A stretch of 64,000 nucleotides of DNA from Flavivirga sp. 57AJ16 (GTDB lineage Bacteria; Bacteroidota; Bacteroidia; Flavobacteriales; Flavobacteriaceae): NCBI RefSeq assembly GCF_028736925.1, contig NZ_JAQZAT010000012.1, forward strand, positions 1-64,000, in the 5' to 3' direction. The notes under the pieces were generated by a model. The model worked only from the letters and a program-made list of their open reading frames with translations, was not told the DNA's origin and did not search any database. Position numbers and translations under genes: made by a program. Positions 1 through 8,061 of this stretch are shown piece by piece (position 1 is the first letter of the stretch; every line of letters starts with the position of its first letter).

Positions 1-121
1 GGCCGCCGGGGCGCTCGGGCCCATCAAGCCCAATTGGAGGGACCACCACATACTGCTGCCGCTGCCCCGTACAGAGCTCGAACTCAACCCCAACCTCTTG
101 CCCCAGAATCCTGGGTATTGA
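1..121 (+). CDS. SusD/RagB-family lipoprotein, C-terminal end only (partial at left edge)
   Basis: The frame starting at base 2 is open and ends at a TGA at 119-121. Its last residues read LLPLPRTELELNPNLLPQ followed by NPGY and the stop. This is the usual C-terminal signature of SusD-like outer-membrane lipoproteins, which bind glycans beside a SusC TonB-dependent transporter. Known of the family: a surface lipoprotein that captures oligosaccharides. Inferred: the susC partner and the rest of this gene lie left of the window. The 120 bases are clearly GC-rich compared with most of the window, as are parts of the Rhs genes. The call rests only on this tail, so the substrate cannot be given. 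Confidence 0.7.
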   Translation, partial: AAGALGPIKPNWRDHHILLPLPRTELELNPNLLPQNPGY

Positions 122-249
122 ATGCTGATCAACCCATCATATCAGTGCTTAAAGATCATAGAATACGGGGACCTTTATTTTGGAACGTGACACAATCACG
201 CACCAGCTGAGGGTTACTTGCGGTAGTGCATGCTAGGGAACAGGGGGGG

Positions 250-294
250 TCTTACTCAGTACGCCACTAGTTTTTAAAACTAGCGGGAGCGGGG
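250..294. repeat. Rhs-locus palindromic repeat, copy A
   Basis: First of four copies of a 45-base block. Its core is the perfect palindrome CTAGTTTTTAAAACTAG (267-283), followed by the GC-rich tail CGGGAGCGGGG. The other copies are at 426-470, 529-574 and 2527-2571. All lie between or at the ends of Rhs-tip and immunity-like genes and nowhere else in the window. Confidence 0.8.
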
Positions 295-296
295 GG

Positions 297-470
297 TGGC
301 TTCTTATTTTTATTTATTGCCTACTACACGGCACTCGTCAAAAACGAAGCGCTAGCGCATACGAGGACTAGCAGGGGTTATAAACAAAAACCACACTACA
401 ACTATCTAATGTGGCTTGTGTTTTTTCTTACTCGGTACGCCACTAGTTTTTAAAACTAGCGGGAGCGGGG
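297..470. repeat. 175-bp direct repeat, left copy (contains palindromic repeat copy B)
   Basis: Nearly identical to 2396-2571. It runs through the right arm of a terminator-like hairpin, a block centred on CGCTAGCG and flanked by short CTCGT/ACGAG inverted arms, a second hairpin CCACA...TGTGG with a T-run, and the palindromic block copy B (426-470, core 443-459). The two copies are in the same orientation about 2.1 kb apart and bracket the displaced Rhs tip and its downstream lipoprotein gene. They would allow deletion or duplication by homologous recombination. Confidence 0.75.
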
Positions 471-484
471 TCTTTAACACATAA

Positions 485-527
485 AAAAACCACACTTATT
501 TATAAAATGTGGTTTCTTGTCTTTATT
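485..527 (-). terminator. terminator-like hairpin CCACA...TGTGG with A/T flanks
   Basis: A-rich sequence, CCACACTTATTTATAAAATGTGG, then a T-rich stretch. It lies just beyond the 3' end of the minus-strand lipoprotein gene at 587-1414. Related hairpins are at 390-425, 2375-2398 and 2488-2526, so this is one member of a local repeated family. The A-rich left flank and T-rich right flank could serve either strand. Confidence 0.5.
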
Positions 528-528
528 T

Positions 529-574
529 CTTACTCTTGCCCGCCACTAGTTTTTAAAACTAGCGGTAGCGGGGG
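529..574. repeat. Rhs-locus palindromic repeat, copy C
   Basis: Core palindrome CTAGTTTTTAAAACTAG at 546-562 with tail CGGTAGCGGGG. It ends 12 bases before the stop codon of the lipoprotein gene at 587-1414, so the repeat marks the 3' boundary of that gene, as copy D does for the gene at 2557-3366. Confidence 0.8.
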
Positions 575-586
575 AACGACCCAAAC

Positions 587-1414
587 CTAATTATATTTAA
601 ATTCTATATATATTTTATTATTTGAAGGTAATTGTGTTTGAATACTTTTAATTATTTGACCTTTTTCGTCTGTGATAAATTGGGTTTCACTAACCTCTAA
701 AAGAGAGTCCATTTGTTGTAAAAAAACTTTTTTACTTATAATGTATCCTTTTTCATTATAATCTAAATTTACAAAAACTCCATTTTTATAATCTTTAATT
801 GTTTTCTTTTTTATTAAATTTTTTGTGTATATATATTTATTAACCTTTAAAGTGTCTCCATATTCTATAGAGATTTCAGAAGTTAATTTCTCTCCATTAC
901 TATAAAATAACTCTGTAGTATTCCCAATTTCATCTTCATCTTTAAATTTTGAAGTAACTATTGTTTTTTTCTTTAATCCATTATCATTATAAAAATACTC
1001 GTAATTTATATTGATAGTGTCTTTAATTTTATTATCTCTATACCCAAGATATAGTCCTTTTGATATCTCATTGTTTTTTTTCCAAAATTCGGATGTTGAT
1101 AATATTCCTAATTCTGAAGATTCATTCTTAGAATAAAACAAATCGCCATTATCTCTATAATAATTTGTAGATTTCAAATGTTCTTTGTTTATTATTTTCT
1201 CTTTAAAAACAATGACTTGGTTTTTATTTATCTTACTTTTTTCGATTGATAAAGTATCTATTAATGCCCCAGTAGAATCAACTTGAAATTCGTAAATAAT
1301 TCTTTTTTCCTTTAGAGAATCTATTTCCTTTATTAATTCTAAATTGGTTTTGGTTTTTTCAATGCAACCTTGTAACATGATTGCTAATATTGCAAAACTT
1401 AAAATTTCTTTCAT
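587..1414 (-). CDS. lipoprotein with repeated YNxxG units, candidate Rhs-tip immunity protein
   Basis: 275 residues. The N-terminus is hydrophobic with a lipobox LQGC (Cys17), so the protein should be a periplasmic or outer-membrane lipoprotein. The body carries loosely repeated strands such as YYRDNGDLFY, YFYNDNGLKKK and DYNEKGYIISKK. These resemble the YwqK/MORN-like repeats of some antitoxin-type proteins, but I cannot assign a family with confidence. It lies 41 bases downstream of the displaced Rhs tip on the same strand, the usual place for an immunity gene, and a palindromic repeat follows its stop. Inferred: it protects against the Rhs tip encoded upstream. It could also be an unrelated lipoprotein carried in the cassette. 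Base composition is very AT-rich. Confidence 0.45.
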   Translation of the reverse strand: MKEILSFAILAIMLQGCIEKTKTNLELIKEIDSLKEKRIIYEFQVDSTGALIDTLSIEKSKINKNQVIVFKEKIINKEHLKSTNYYRDNGDLFYSKNESSELGILSTSEFWKKNNEISKGLYLGYRDNKIKDTININYEYFYNDNGLKKKTIVTSKFKDEDEIGNTTELFYSNGEKLTSEISIEYGDTLKVNKYIYTKNLIKKKTIKDYKNGVFVNLDYNEKGYIISKKVFLQQMDSLLEVSETQFITDEKGQIIKSIQTQLPSNNKIYIEFKYN

Positions 1415-1455
1415 ATTAAATCATTAATTTAATGGACTTATTACCCTAGAATTAT

Positions 1456-2295
1456 TTAATTCCTTTTTGGAAGAGTCTTATTAATAGCAGCTCTTTTCTC
1501 TATTAATTCTTTCCTCTTTTTTACATTATTAACACTGTCTCTTTCATTTCTAGCAGCTCCCATTGAACCTGCCGCAATAGCACCTACACCTCCATCTTGA
1601 ACTTTAGTTGGGTTGGCCATATCCGTATCAACTAATGCCTTATAAGCCTCAGATTGATTATGTGACTTTGTTATCTCTTTAGAAATAGAATCAATTTTAC
1701 TCTCTAATTTTGTCACTTCTTTTCTGCCTGATTCAATTCGTGTAGTTTCAGCCTTTTCGGTTTTTACCGCTTGCTCCTTATCAAAAGCAATAACATCCAT
1801 TTCCCCTTGAACTTCAACAACATCTCCTTCATCAATATTAGATTTTTCGATGCCATCTTCAACGCGGTTCTCTCCATATTGACCCTCGACCATTGCATCG
1901 ACTTCCTCAAAAGTATATCCTTTGGCCTCCAAATACTGGGTATGTAATGTTGAAGCGCTATCATTAGCTTCAGCAGTAAAAGTTCCATCACCGTTATCAA
2001 TCCAGTCTGGTCCCATTGGAGCCATCCCATCATAATCTTGAAAGAATATTGGATTATTGAATGCAAAATTATATGGACTAAATCTCCTCATTTGCTCAGC
2101 TAAAGGATCAATATTCATCCACCTGCCGATCGCGGGGTCGTAGTTTCGGGCAGTGATATCGTACCAGCCGAGCCCGAGCTCGTCCTGGTACTCCTTGCCG
2201 CCGAACCTTCTCTTGAGCGCAATATTCGTAGAGTTTACGCTATTGTTGTACCCCTGATGGCGCAGCCCAAAGGGATAGTAGTCTATGCGTTTTTT
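1456..2295 (-). pseudogene. displaced (orphan) Rhs C-terminal tip with a scar of Rhs core
   Basis: The frame is open from 2295 to the stop at 1456, with the first ATG at 2118 (220 residues). Upstream of that ATG the same frame encodes the end of an Rhs core: DYYPFGLRHQGY, FGGKEYQDELGLGWYD and ARNYDPAIGRWM, matching the core end of the gene at 4310-8056. Homology stops at about 2283 and a stop codon follows at 2296-2298, so the piece has lost its parent gene. The tip after DYDGMAP begins with a short LysM-like segment (NGDGTFTAEANDSASTL) and continues as a charged coiled coil. No catalytic motif is visible. DNA is GC-rich in the core scar and AT-rich from base 2118 down. Either a silent tip cassette or a short product from the ATG at 2118. 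Confidence 0.7.
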
Positions 2296-2374
2296 TCAAC
2301 TACGGTCACCTTTTACAGCCTATTACTCCAAAGAGCAGCTACAAAAATTTTCTTTTTAAGAACGTATACTAAAA

Positions 2375-2404
2375 CCACACTTTATCGCTAAAGCGTGGCT
2401 TCTT
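2375..2404 (-). terminator. terminator-like hairpin with T-rich tail
   Basis: Arms CCACACTTTA and TAAAGCGTGG with a TCGC loop and one A-C mismatch, A-rich on the left and followed by TTCTTATTTTTATTTATT. It sits between the palindromic repeat and the displaced Rhs tip. It probably once ended a transcript of an earlier tip or immunity cassette. Confidence 0.5.
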
Positions 2405-2571
2405 ATTTTTATTTATTACCTACTCGACACGGCACTCGTCAAAAACGAAGCGCTAGCGCATACGAGGACTAGCAGGGGTTATAAACAAAAACCACACTAC
2501 AACTATCTAATATGGCTTGTGTTTTTTCTTACTCGGTACGCCACTAGTTTTTAAAACTAGCGGTAGCGGGG
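2396..2571. repeat. 175-bp direct repeat, right copy (contains palindromic repeat copy D)
   Basis: Same unit as 297-470, differing by a few bases. It ends with palindromic block copy D (2527-2571, core 2544-2560). The stop codon of the minus-strand gene at 2557-3366 lies inside this palindrome, so the repeat supplies the last codons of that gene. Confidence 0.75.
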
Positions 2572-3366
2572 GGAACTCCTCCATTTCTTTTTTTTTGCTA
2601 TTTGTTCTGGCCATATACATGATTTTGTTGGTCTAGTTGGCAGAAACAATATGTCTATTTTATCACCATTTCTCACTTTTTCTGAAGGAAGGTCTGTAGT
2701 TATAGTTCTAGATTTTCCAATATAGGTCTTACCTCTTTCGCCTTGATACTCATAAGTCACTGTTACAGAATTTCCATATTTAGTAAACATTAATCCTATA
2801 TTATCAGATATTGAAAGAATAATTCCTGTATTTAATACACCTTTTTTATATAAATATAATTCTTTCTTTATTTTTATTATTAAGATGACTAAAAAGGGTA
2901 AACCTATTAAAGGAAAAATAACAAATACTAAGCCTATTATGTGAATAGGGAATGAATATGGAGGGAATCCAACAATAATAGAACCTTTATCAGAATACTT
3001 TACTTCAATTTCTTGCCCTTTGTTAAGTTTTTTAATTCTATTCGGAGCAAAAGTCTGATACGAATCTGTTTTCGTTTCATTCTCTTTAACGTATGTATAT
3101 GTAATAATTGTTGGATGTTCATTATCTATACTTACATCATAAACAGTTTCAAAACTTTCTATAACACCTTTTGATTGGAAACCTTCTTTCAATAATGTTT
3201 CGTAATCGACCTCAGTGGAATTTCCGTTAATATTAGATGTTAAAATGAGAAACGGAATTAAAAGAAACAACAATGGAATGGTAAATAATAACCCAAACAT
3301 TGACAATATAGGCCTTTTCTTTATTAAAGAATAGAATACTGAAAAATCAACTTTTCTTGAAACCAT
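2557..3366 (-). CDS. DUF3592-like membrane protein, candidate immunity protein
   Basis: 269 residues with two hydrophobic helices, about residues 22-44 and 141-165. Two similar soluble segments each combine a beta-rich YTYVKEN / VTYEYQGERG strand pattern with a VKYS or DILFLP segment, the layout of DUF3592-type proteins. Known of the family: membrane proteins of unknown role, often near polymorphic toxin loci. It is the last of three small genes downstream of the long Rhs gene on the same strand. The final residues SPRYR and the stop codon are encoded by palindromic repeat copy D, so the original C-terminus may have been replaced. Inferred function: immunity or Rhs-accessory. No direct proof is visible. 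Confidence 0.5.
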   Translation of the reverse strand: MVSRKVDFSVFYSLIKKRPILSMFGLLFTIPLLFLLIPFLILTSNINGNSTEVDYETLLKEGFQSKGVIESFETVYDVSIDNEHPTIITYTYVKENETKTDSYQTFAPNRIKKLNKGQEIEVKYSDKGSIIVGFPPYSFPIHIIGLVFVIFPLIGLPFLVILIIKIKKELYLYKKGVLNTGIILSISDNIGLMFTKYGNSVTVTYEYQGERGKTYIGKSRTITTDLPSEKVRNGDKIDILFLPTRPTKSCIWPEQIAKKKKWRSSPRYR

Positions 3367-3375
3367 ATTTTTTTG

Positions 3376-3879
3376 CTACTTATTTATTTTAAAACTGAGC
3401 ATAGTATCTTCCATTTCTGATTTGTAAATATTAAATTCAGATGACTTACAGGAAAAAGTTAGCATATATAATTTACTGTTTACAATCAAACTATGCTGAA
3501 TAAAACTTAATTGAATACCATTTTGTTTTAACGTAAATACTATTCTGTGCGTTTTTCTACCATTATTAGAAATAACTTCACTTTTTGTTAATTTAGCTGC
3601 TTTTTTAATTTCCTCTTCACAATAAGGTATATAATCTTTGAAACTAATGTTTATATCCTGTGTAACTAAGTTTATATTCTCCATAAAACTATCTGTTTCA
3701 GAAGATTTTTCAGTACTCAAAATAAATTCGGCACCATCTATTTTCTCTTCCAATTTCAAATTAGATGGATAGGTAATAGAATAATCTTCCGTTTTGAACT
3801 CTTTCGCCTTTTTATCTCCTTTTGTTTGACAGTTCAATACCGATATAAAAAGAATTATAAGATATAATTTTCTATTCAT
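3376..3879 (-). CDS. small lipoprotein with DcrB/PsbP-like fold pattern
   Basis: 167 residues. Signal sequence with lipobox VLNC (Cys17). The mature part starts with YSITYPSNLKLEE and continues through alternating strands to a final helix ending in MLSFKINK, the pattern seen in DcrB/PsbP-like (DUF1795) proteins. Proteins of that fold are found beside Rhs and other toxin loci as chaperone or immunity partners, but the resemblance here is judged by eye. It ends 9 bases before the next gene starts and begins 5 bases after the preceding small membrane gene ends, so the three small genes and the Rhs gene form one transcription unit. Confidence 0.5.
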   Translation of the reverse strand: MNRKLYLIILFISVLNCQTKGDKKAKEFKTEDYSITYPSNLKLEEKIDGAEFILSTEKSSETDSFMENINLVTQDINISFKDYIPYCEEEIKKAAKLTKSEVISNNGRKTHRIVFTLKQNGIQLSFIQHSLIVNSKLYMLTFSCKSSEFNIYKSEMEDTMLSFKINK

Positions 3880-3884
3880 TTTAA

Positions 3885-4289
3885 CTAATGGTTATATGTT
3901 TGATACCACGAAAATAAACTATATGTTTGATAAATAAAAACCAAAACATAAACTAACTTAAGCCTTAGTAAATCAAAAAAATTAGTTAAAAAATCTTTCG
4001 CAAAAGAACTGTTTTTACCCATTTTTTCAATATCTCCTAGAATTAAAGAAATCATAAATTTTATAAGAAAATGAATAATTATTATACCTATGCTCAATTG
4101 TATAAGGTTATAAAAATATGTGTTTGGTATAAATTTTCTATCTAAATAGAAAATTTGAACAAATAAAAACAGAAATACTAAAATAGCAATACAGATAATT
4201 AGTTTTGAATTCAACTTAATATCTCCAACTAATAAGTTATAGATTAAAAAGTTAACCCCACTAAAGAGCAAAATATATAATATTAACAT
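3885..4289 (-). CDS. small multi-pass membrane protein, candidate immunity protein
   Basis: 134 residues, strongly hydrophobic, with about four predicted membrane helices (near residues 1-20, 28-48, 60-82 and 110-128) and short charged loops. No family is recognised. It is the first gene after the long Rhs gene (20-base gap, same strand), where the cognate immunity gene of a polymorphic toxin normally lies. A membrane immunity protein would fit a tip acting on the membrane or periplasm, but this is inference. Confidence 0.5.
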   Translation of the reverse strand: MLILYILLFSGVNFLIYNLLVGDIKLNSKLIICIAILVFLFLFVQIFYLDRKFIPNTYFYNLIQLSIGIIIIHFLIKFMISLILGDIEKMGKNSSFAKDFLTNFFDLLRLKLVYVLVFIYQTYSLFSWYQTYNH

Positions 4290-4309
4290 AAATAACTATT
4301 TTATATAAA

Positions 4310-7300
4310 TTATGGTTTCAATTTAGCAGTTGAAAAAGAAAAACCATATTTAGCTCCAACTCCAAGCCCAATATTAGCACTCGCTCTTAATGTACCAACA
4401 CCATCAACTGTTGAAGCTTCTACACCACCACCAATATGAGCACTACCAAATGACGCTCCTCTAGTCATTCCTATTTTAAATCCTCCAATTAATGGTATAG
4501 ACTCAGGAATTGTAACAGAAGTAGATACTTCTCCTTTAGCAGCATATAACCCTATACTTCCTTTTATAGCAACTCCCTCTTTTCCTTCACTCACCTCTGG
4601 TGAATATACTCCAAAAGCTCCTGATGTTTCTGCCTTAAACACACTAACCTTACCCTTAGTTTCAGTAACTCCATCCTGTTTTGAGCTAAACTCTGCTTCG
4701 GCACCATAAACGGAAGCATTCCCTGACCACATATTTCCTTCGGTTGTATTTTCATAACCAGCACTAAAACCTGAAACACTGCCATTAGTCTTAGTATCCT
4801 GAGTTCTAGTTTCACCTTCTATCTTGAAACCGTTAAACCTATTGCCTTCAACATGAGCTCCTTTAGAACTAGAAGATGTAACAGTTCCAATTACCACTTC
4901 GTCTAATTGGTTTACAACGTTCTCGCCAACTACTGTTGCTGAAGTCGTATTCACAAAAGTTTTCTCATCTGGATCTATGGGGTCAGTAGGAGCCATCCCA
5001 TCATAATCTATAAAAAACACAGGATTGTTAAATGCGTAATTATAAGGTGAGTGTCTACGCATCTGTTCAGCCAATGGGTCTAAGTTCATCCAACGACCTA
5101 TAGCAGGGTCATAATTCCTTGCAGTTACATCATACCAGTTTAAGTCCAATTCATCTTGGAATTCCTTACCACCGAACTTTCTTTTAAGAGCAATATTAGT
5201 ACTAGCAACATTCGTATTGTACCCTTTATGTTTCAGCCCAAAGGGGTAGTAGTTGTTCTCCTCCAGTATTTCAGTAGAAGCTGTGATACTACCATTACCA
5301 TCACTATCCATATAACTTAGGCGTACATTCCCCAAATGGTCCTTATATTGATACACATAATTAAACCCGCCATTTCCATCAGGCTCTACATACCCTTCTG
5401 GATGGCTGAAGAATTTCAATGAACCGTTCTCGTATACATAGTTACCAGCGTACTCCGTCGTTACTCCCGTGCTCACCGTCTTTTTGAGCTTTACACCGGT
5501 CGCATCATAAATATACGAAATTGTTCCAGTATTAACACTACTTCCACCATTTAAACTTATATAAACAGGTAAGTTAAGATGGTTATATGATATCTCAACA
5601 ATACCCTTATTAAAATCGTGCTTCATATTACCATTAGCATCATAGGCAAATTCTGTTGTGATATTTAAAAGATCTTTAAAACCATAAAAGTCATCTCCAT
5701 TATCACTTACCATTTGAAGTTTGTTCCCACTATAAATATAAGTTAAATCGTCCATAACACCAAAATGATTAGGGTTTGTAATATCTGGAATTGTGTTTCC
5801 ACCAACGATATGTCCTAACCTGACTAAATGGGTAATGTTTCCGTTTTTGTCATAATTTAAAGTTTCATTTAATTTATCTAAATTATCTACAGCATTTGTT
5901 AATCGGTTTAAAGCATCATAATCATACTTATACCAATGTAAACTGTTATCTGTATTGGCTGTTTTCCATTCTGTTTCAGCTATGTTACCATTAAACAGAT
6001 TGGTCCCCCCGTGGTTATTAGTATTGTAATTGAGCTTAAAACTAAACAAATCGTTACCCAGAGTAGTTGGATTATTTATCTGTTTCAACCAGCCGCGCAC
6101 ATTATAGGCATAGTCCACGTCCTGCAACCTGTTCGCGCTTGAGGATTTCCCCCCGACGCCCTTGGTTTCCAATTGCCCTAACTTGTCATAGGTGTTGTCC
6201 ACAAGGGTTTCCTGTCCAAGGCCGTTGATAGCCTGTTTTTGCCTCAAGAGCCTGCCCTCGTGGTCATAGACAAAATCGTCCTGGGTGGTAATTGTTGCTT
6301 GTCCCGTTTTGGTATGGGTGGCCGTCACCTTTTCCACCTTGCCGACAAAATCGAGCTTGCTGGCAACAATGTCCGTGGTCGATAGATAGCCGTTGTTACT
6401 GGCAGCATAAATGGGGCGCCCCTTGGCATCGTAGCCCGTAAGGGACGTAATCCAATCGTTGGTGGTCAGCACCTTTACCTTGGAGCCCGTGGCCAGGCCC
6501 TTGGTCAATAGCTTGTTGGCATCATCATGATTGATGACCGCCTGGCCATCGGCAGTGGCGGGCAGGCTCAGTCCGTCCCTGTTAAAGCTGTAATCGTCAT
6601 AGTAGTTGACGGTGAGCACTTCCAGTCCCGTATTAGGAAATGTTCCGTTACTATAGTAATGATAGCTTCCCTCTGAGGCTAGCTTTTCTTCAAATAGGTC
6701 CTCAGAAGTGTTGGTGCTATAATAAGTATTCAGAGCAGTAACCATTTGCAGACGGGTAGCTACGGATCCATGGGTATAAATCCCCGTATAGACTACCCTG
6801 CCAAAAGCATCATATTTTGTAAATAACCACTGTTTATTGGGACGTTGCAGTGCATCCTGGGTCAAAACCGGCTGATCCAAATTATTGTACACAATATATT
6901 CCCAATCCTTGCCCGGGATTTTCTTTTCTACGAGCCTATTCCTGTGGTCATATCTATATTGATAGCCTAGGTCATCCAATTGGCTATTAACGGTGGTCAA
7001 ACTAGCCGTGCTGGCATCCATTTTTGGTGGCAGCACATAGGTCAGGTTGCCATAATCGTCATATACATAATAGGTGTCATGCGCTACATTGGTTTGGGAA
7101 ACCCCGTTTACTACAGAGGTCCCATAAGTGCGCTTTAATATAACACGTCCTTGTTTGTCCTTGAACTCCTCGGTGGTATGGGAGGTGCCACTAGTCCAGT
7201 TCTCATCCTTGGTGATGGTCTTATAGAGCTCGTTTGCCTCATAAAATCCATTATTGGATGCCTTTATGGCCAAGGTCGGTGTATAGGTATTATTTGCAAA

Positions 7301-8056
7301 GGCCAATGTGACCCCATATTGTTTCACCTCACTGGCCGTATTGGCTTGGTACTCAAACTTTATGGTGCGATCGGTATCGGACGCTTTGTTTACCACCCAG
7401 TCTGCTCCCGGAGCGCCCTGTTCCAGGATCCTGTTCAGAGGCGAGGCCTCAAGCCCCTTCTGGGAATAGGCATTGATATCCGGCAGGGCCACCCCAGTAA
7501 AGTCGTCGGCATAATTGTCCATATAGTACTGTTTGGTGGCCGTGGCCCTATCGCCCCGGTACGTGCCCGATGTGCCCGATGTTTCATGATAGGGCAGCCA
7601 GTCCTTGTCCTGCCTGCCATAGGCATCGTAATCGATGTGCGTTATGATATCCTTTTTGTCCGGGGCAGTCTTTATCCCAATGCTTTGCATGGGCCTGCCC
7701 AAACCATCAAAATAAGTGATGCTTTCCACAACATCCCCCTCTTTGGCAGTAGCCGCATTAAAAGTGGCCATGGGCGCCTGAAAACTCCGCGTGAACACAT
7801 AGTTCTCGTTACTAAAGGAAAAGGGCGTATAATCGTCCAGCGCCGTCGTGGGCTCTACGATCTGTGCCAAAAAGGTACTGCCACTCTTGATCCATGTATC
7901 GGGCTTTAGGGTAATGCTCTGGGTGGCCGTTAGCGCAACGGTCCCGCTACTCGAATCTACCGTATAACTGCCGTCCTTGACTATCGTTGCTGGTGTTTGA
8001 GATAAGGCGGCCTGCGATACCAATAAAAACAAAAAGGTGTATATATAATGTCTCAT
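4310..8056 (-). CDS. secreted Rhs/YD-repeat protein with DUF6443 N-terminus and variable C-terminal tip
   Basis: 1248 residues. Signal peptide (1-20, ending ALSQ), a DUF6443-type segment (about 75-200, with ESITYFDGLGRPMQSI), many YD repeats (about 330-950, for example YDAFGRVVYTG and YDALNRLTNAVD), and the conserved Rhs core end (KDHLGNVRLSYMD, then ARNYDPAIGRWM and DYDGMAP near 1023). The last 225 residues form a Gly/Ser-rich tip of repeated beta-like strands with no toxin motif that I recognise. Known of the family: the YD repeats form a shell that encloses the C-terminal tip. The 5' part (about 6100-8056) is GC-rich while the 3' part is AT-rich, a step inside the gene that suggests the end was replaced by recombination. 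It starts 5 bases after the preceding Rhs gene ends. Confidence 0.85.
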   Translation of the reverse strand: MRHYIYTFLFLLVSQAALSQTPATIVKDGSYTVDSSSGTVALTATQSITLKPDTWIKSGSTFLAQIVEPTTALDDYTPFSFSNENYVFTRSFQAPMATFNAATAKEGDVVESITYFDGLGRPMQSIGIKTAPDKKDIITHIDYDAYGRQDKDWLPYHETSGTSGTYRGDRATATKQYYMDNYADDFTGVALPDINAYSQKGLEASPLNRILEQGAPGADWVVNKASDTDRTIKFEYQANTASEVKQYGVTLAFANNTYTPTLAIKASNNGFYEANELYKTITKDENWTSGTSHTTEEFKDKQGRVILKRTYGTSVVNGVSQTNVAHDTYYVYDDYGNLTYVLPPKMDASTASLTTVNSQLDDLGYQYRYDHRNRLVEKKIPGKDWEYIVYNNLDQPVLTQDALQRPNKQWLFTKYDAFGRVVYTGIYTHGSVATRLQMVTALNTYYSTNTSEDLFEEKLASEGSYHYYSNGTFPNTGLEVLTVNYYDDYSFNRDGLSLPATADGQAVINHDDANKLLTKGLATGSKVKVLTTNDWITSLTGYDAKGRPIYAASNNGYLSTTDIVASKLDFVGKVEKVTATHTKTGQATITTQDDFVYDHEGRLLRQKQAINGLGQETLVDNTYDKLGQLETKGVGGKSSSANRLQDVDYAYNVRGWLKQINNPTTLGNDLFSFKLNYNTNNHGGTNLFNGNIAETEWKTANTDNSLHWYKYDYDALNRLTNAVDNLDKLNETLNYDKNGNITHLVRLGHIVGGNTIPDITNPNHFGVMDDLTYIYSGNKLQMVSDNGDDFYGFKDLLNITTEFAYDANGNMKHDFNKGIVEISYNHLNLPVYISLNGGSSVNTGTISYIYDATGVKLKKTVSTGVTTEYAGNYVYENGSLKFFSHPEGYVEPDGNGGFNYVYQYKDHLGNVRLSYMDSDGNGSITASTEILEENNYYPFGLKHKGYNTNVASTNIALKRKFGGKEFQDELDLNWYDVTARNYDPAIGRWMNLDPLAEQMRRHSPYNYAFNNPVFFIDYDGMAPTDPIDPDEKTFVNTTSATVVGENVVNQLDEVVIGTVTSSSSKGAHVEGNRFNGFKIEGETRTQDTKTNGSVSGFSAGYENTTEGNMWSGNASVYGAEAEFSSKQDGVTETKGKVSVFKAETSGAFGVYSPEVSEGKEGVAIKGSIGLYAAKGEVSTSVTIPESIPLIGGFKIGMTRGASFGSAHIGGGVEASTVDGVGTLRASANIGLGVGAKYGFSFSTAKLKP

Positions 8057-8061
8057 GGGGC

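Larger units (their letters stand above)
122..586. other. intergenic repeat-rich stretch between SusD tail and Rhs immunity-like gene
   Basis: No convincing gene is present in these 465 bases. The left part (122-249) shows nothing recognisable. From 250 on it is built of repeated units: three copies of a 45-base palindromic block, a partial second copy of a 175-base unit found again at 2396-2571, and terminator-like hairpins of the type CCACA...TGTGG followed by T-runs. It looks like debris left by rearrangement at the end of the Rhs locus. Confidence 0.6.

Noticed and set aside
250-574. Palindromic repeats as integron attC sites
   Set aside because: Palindromes lie after genes as attC sites do, but no integrase is seen, the core is AT-rich, and the R/L box pattern of attC is missing.
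1764-2066. 100-residue minus-strand frame inside the displaced Rhs tip
   Set aside because: It is a frame-shifted shadow of the tip coding frame, which itself matches the Rhs core in the correct frame.
7151-7909. 252-residue plus-strand frame opposite the long Rhs gene
   Set aside because: It lies wholly antisense to a well-supported gene in GC-rich sequence where long shadow frames are expected, and its translation is low-complexity and matches no family.
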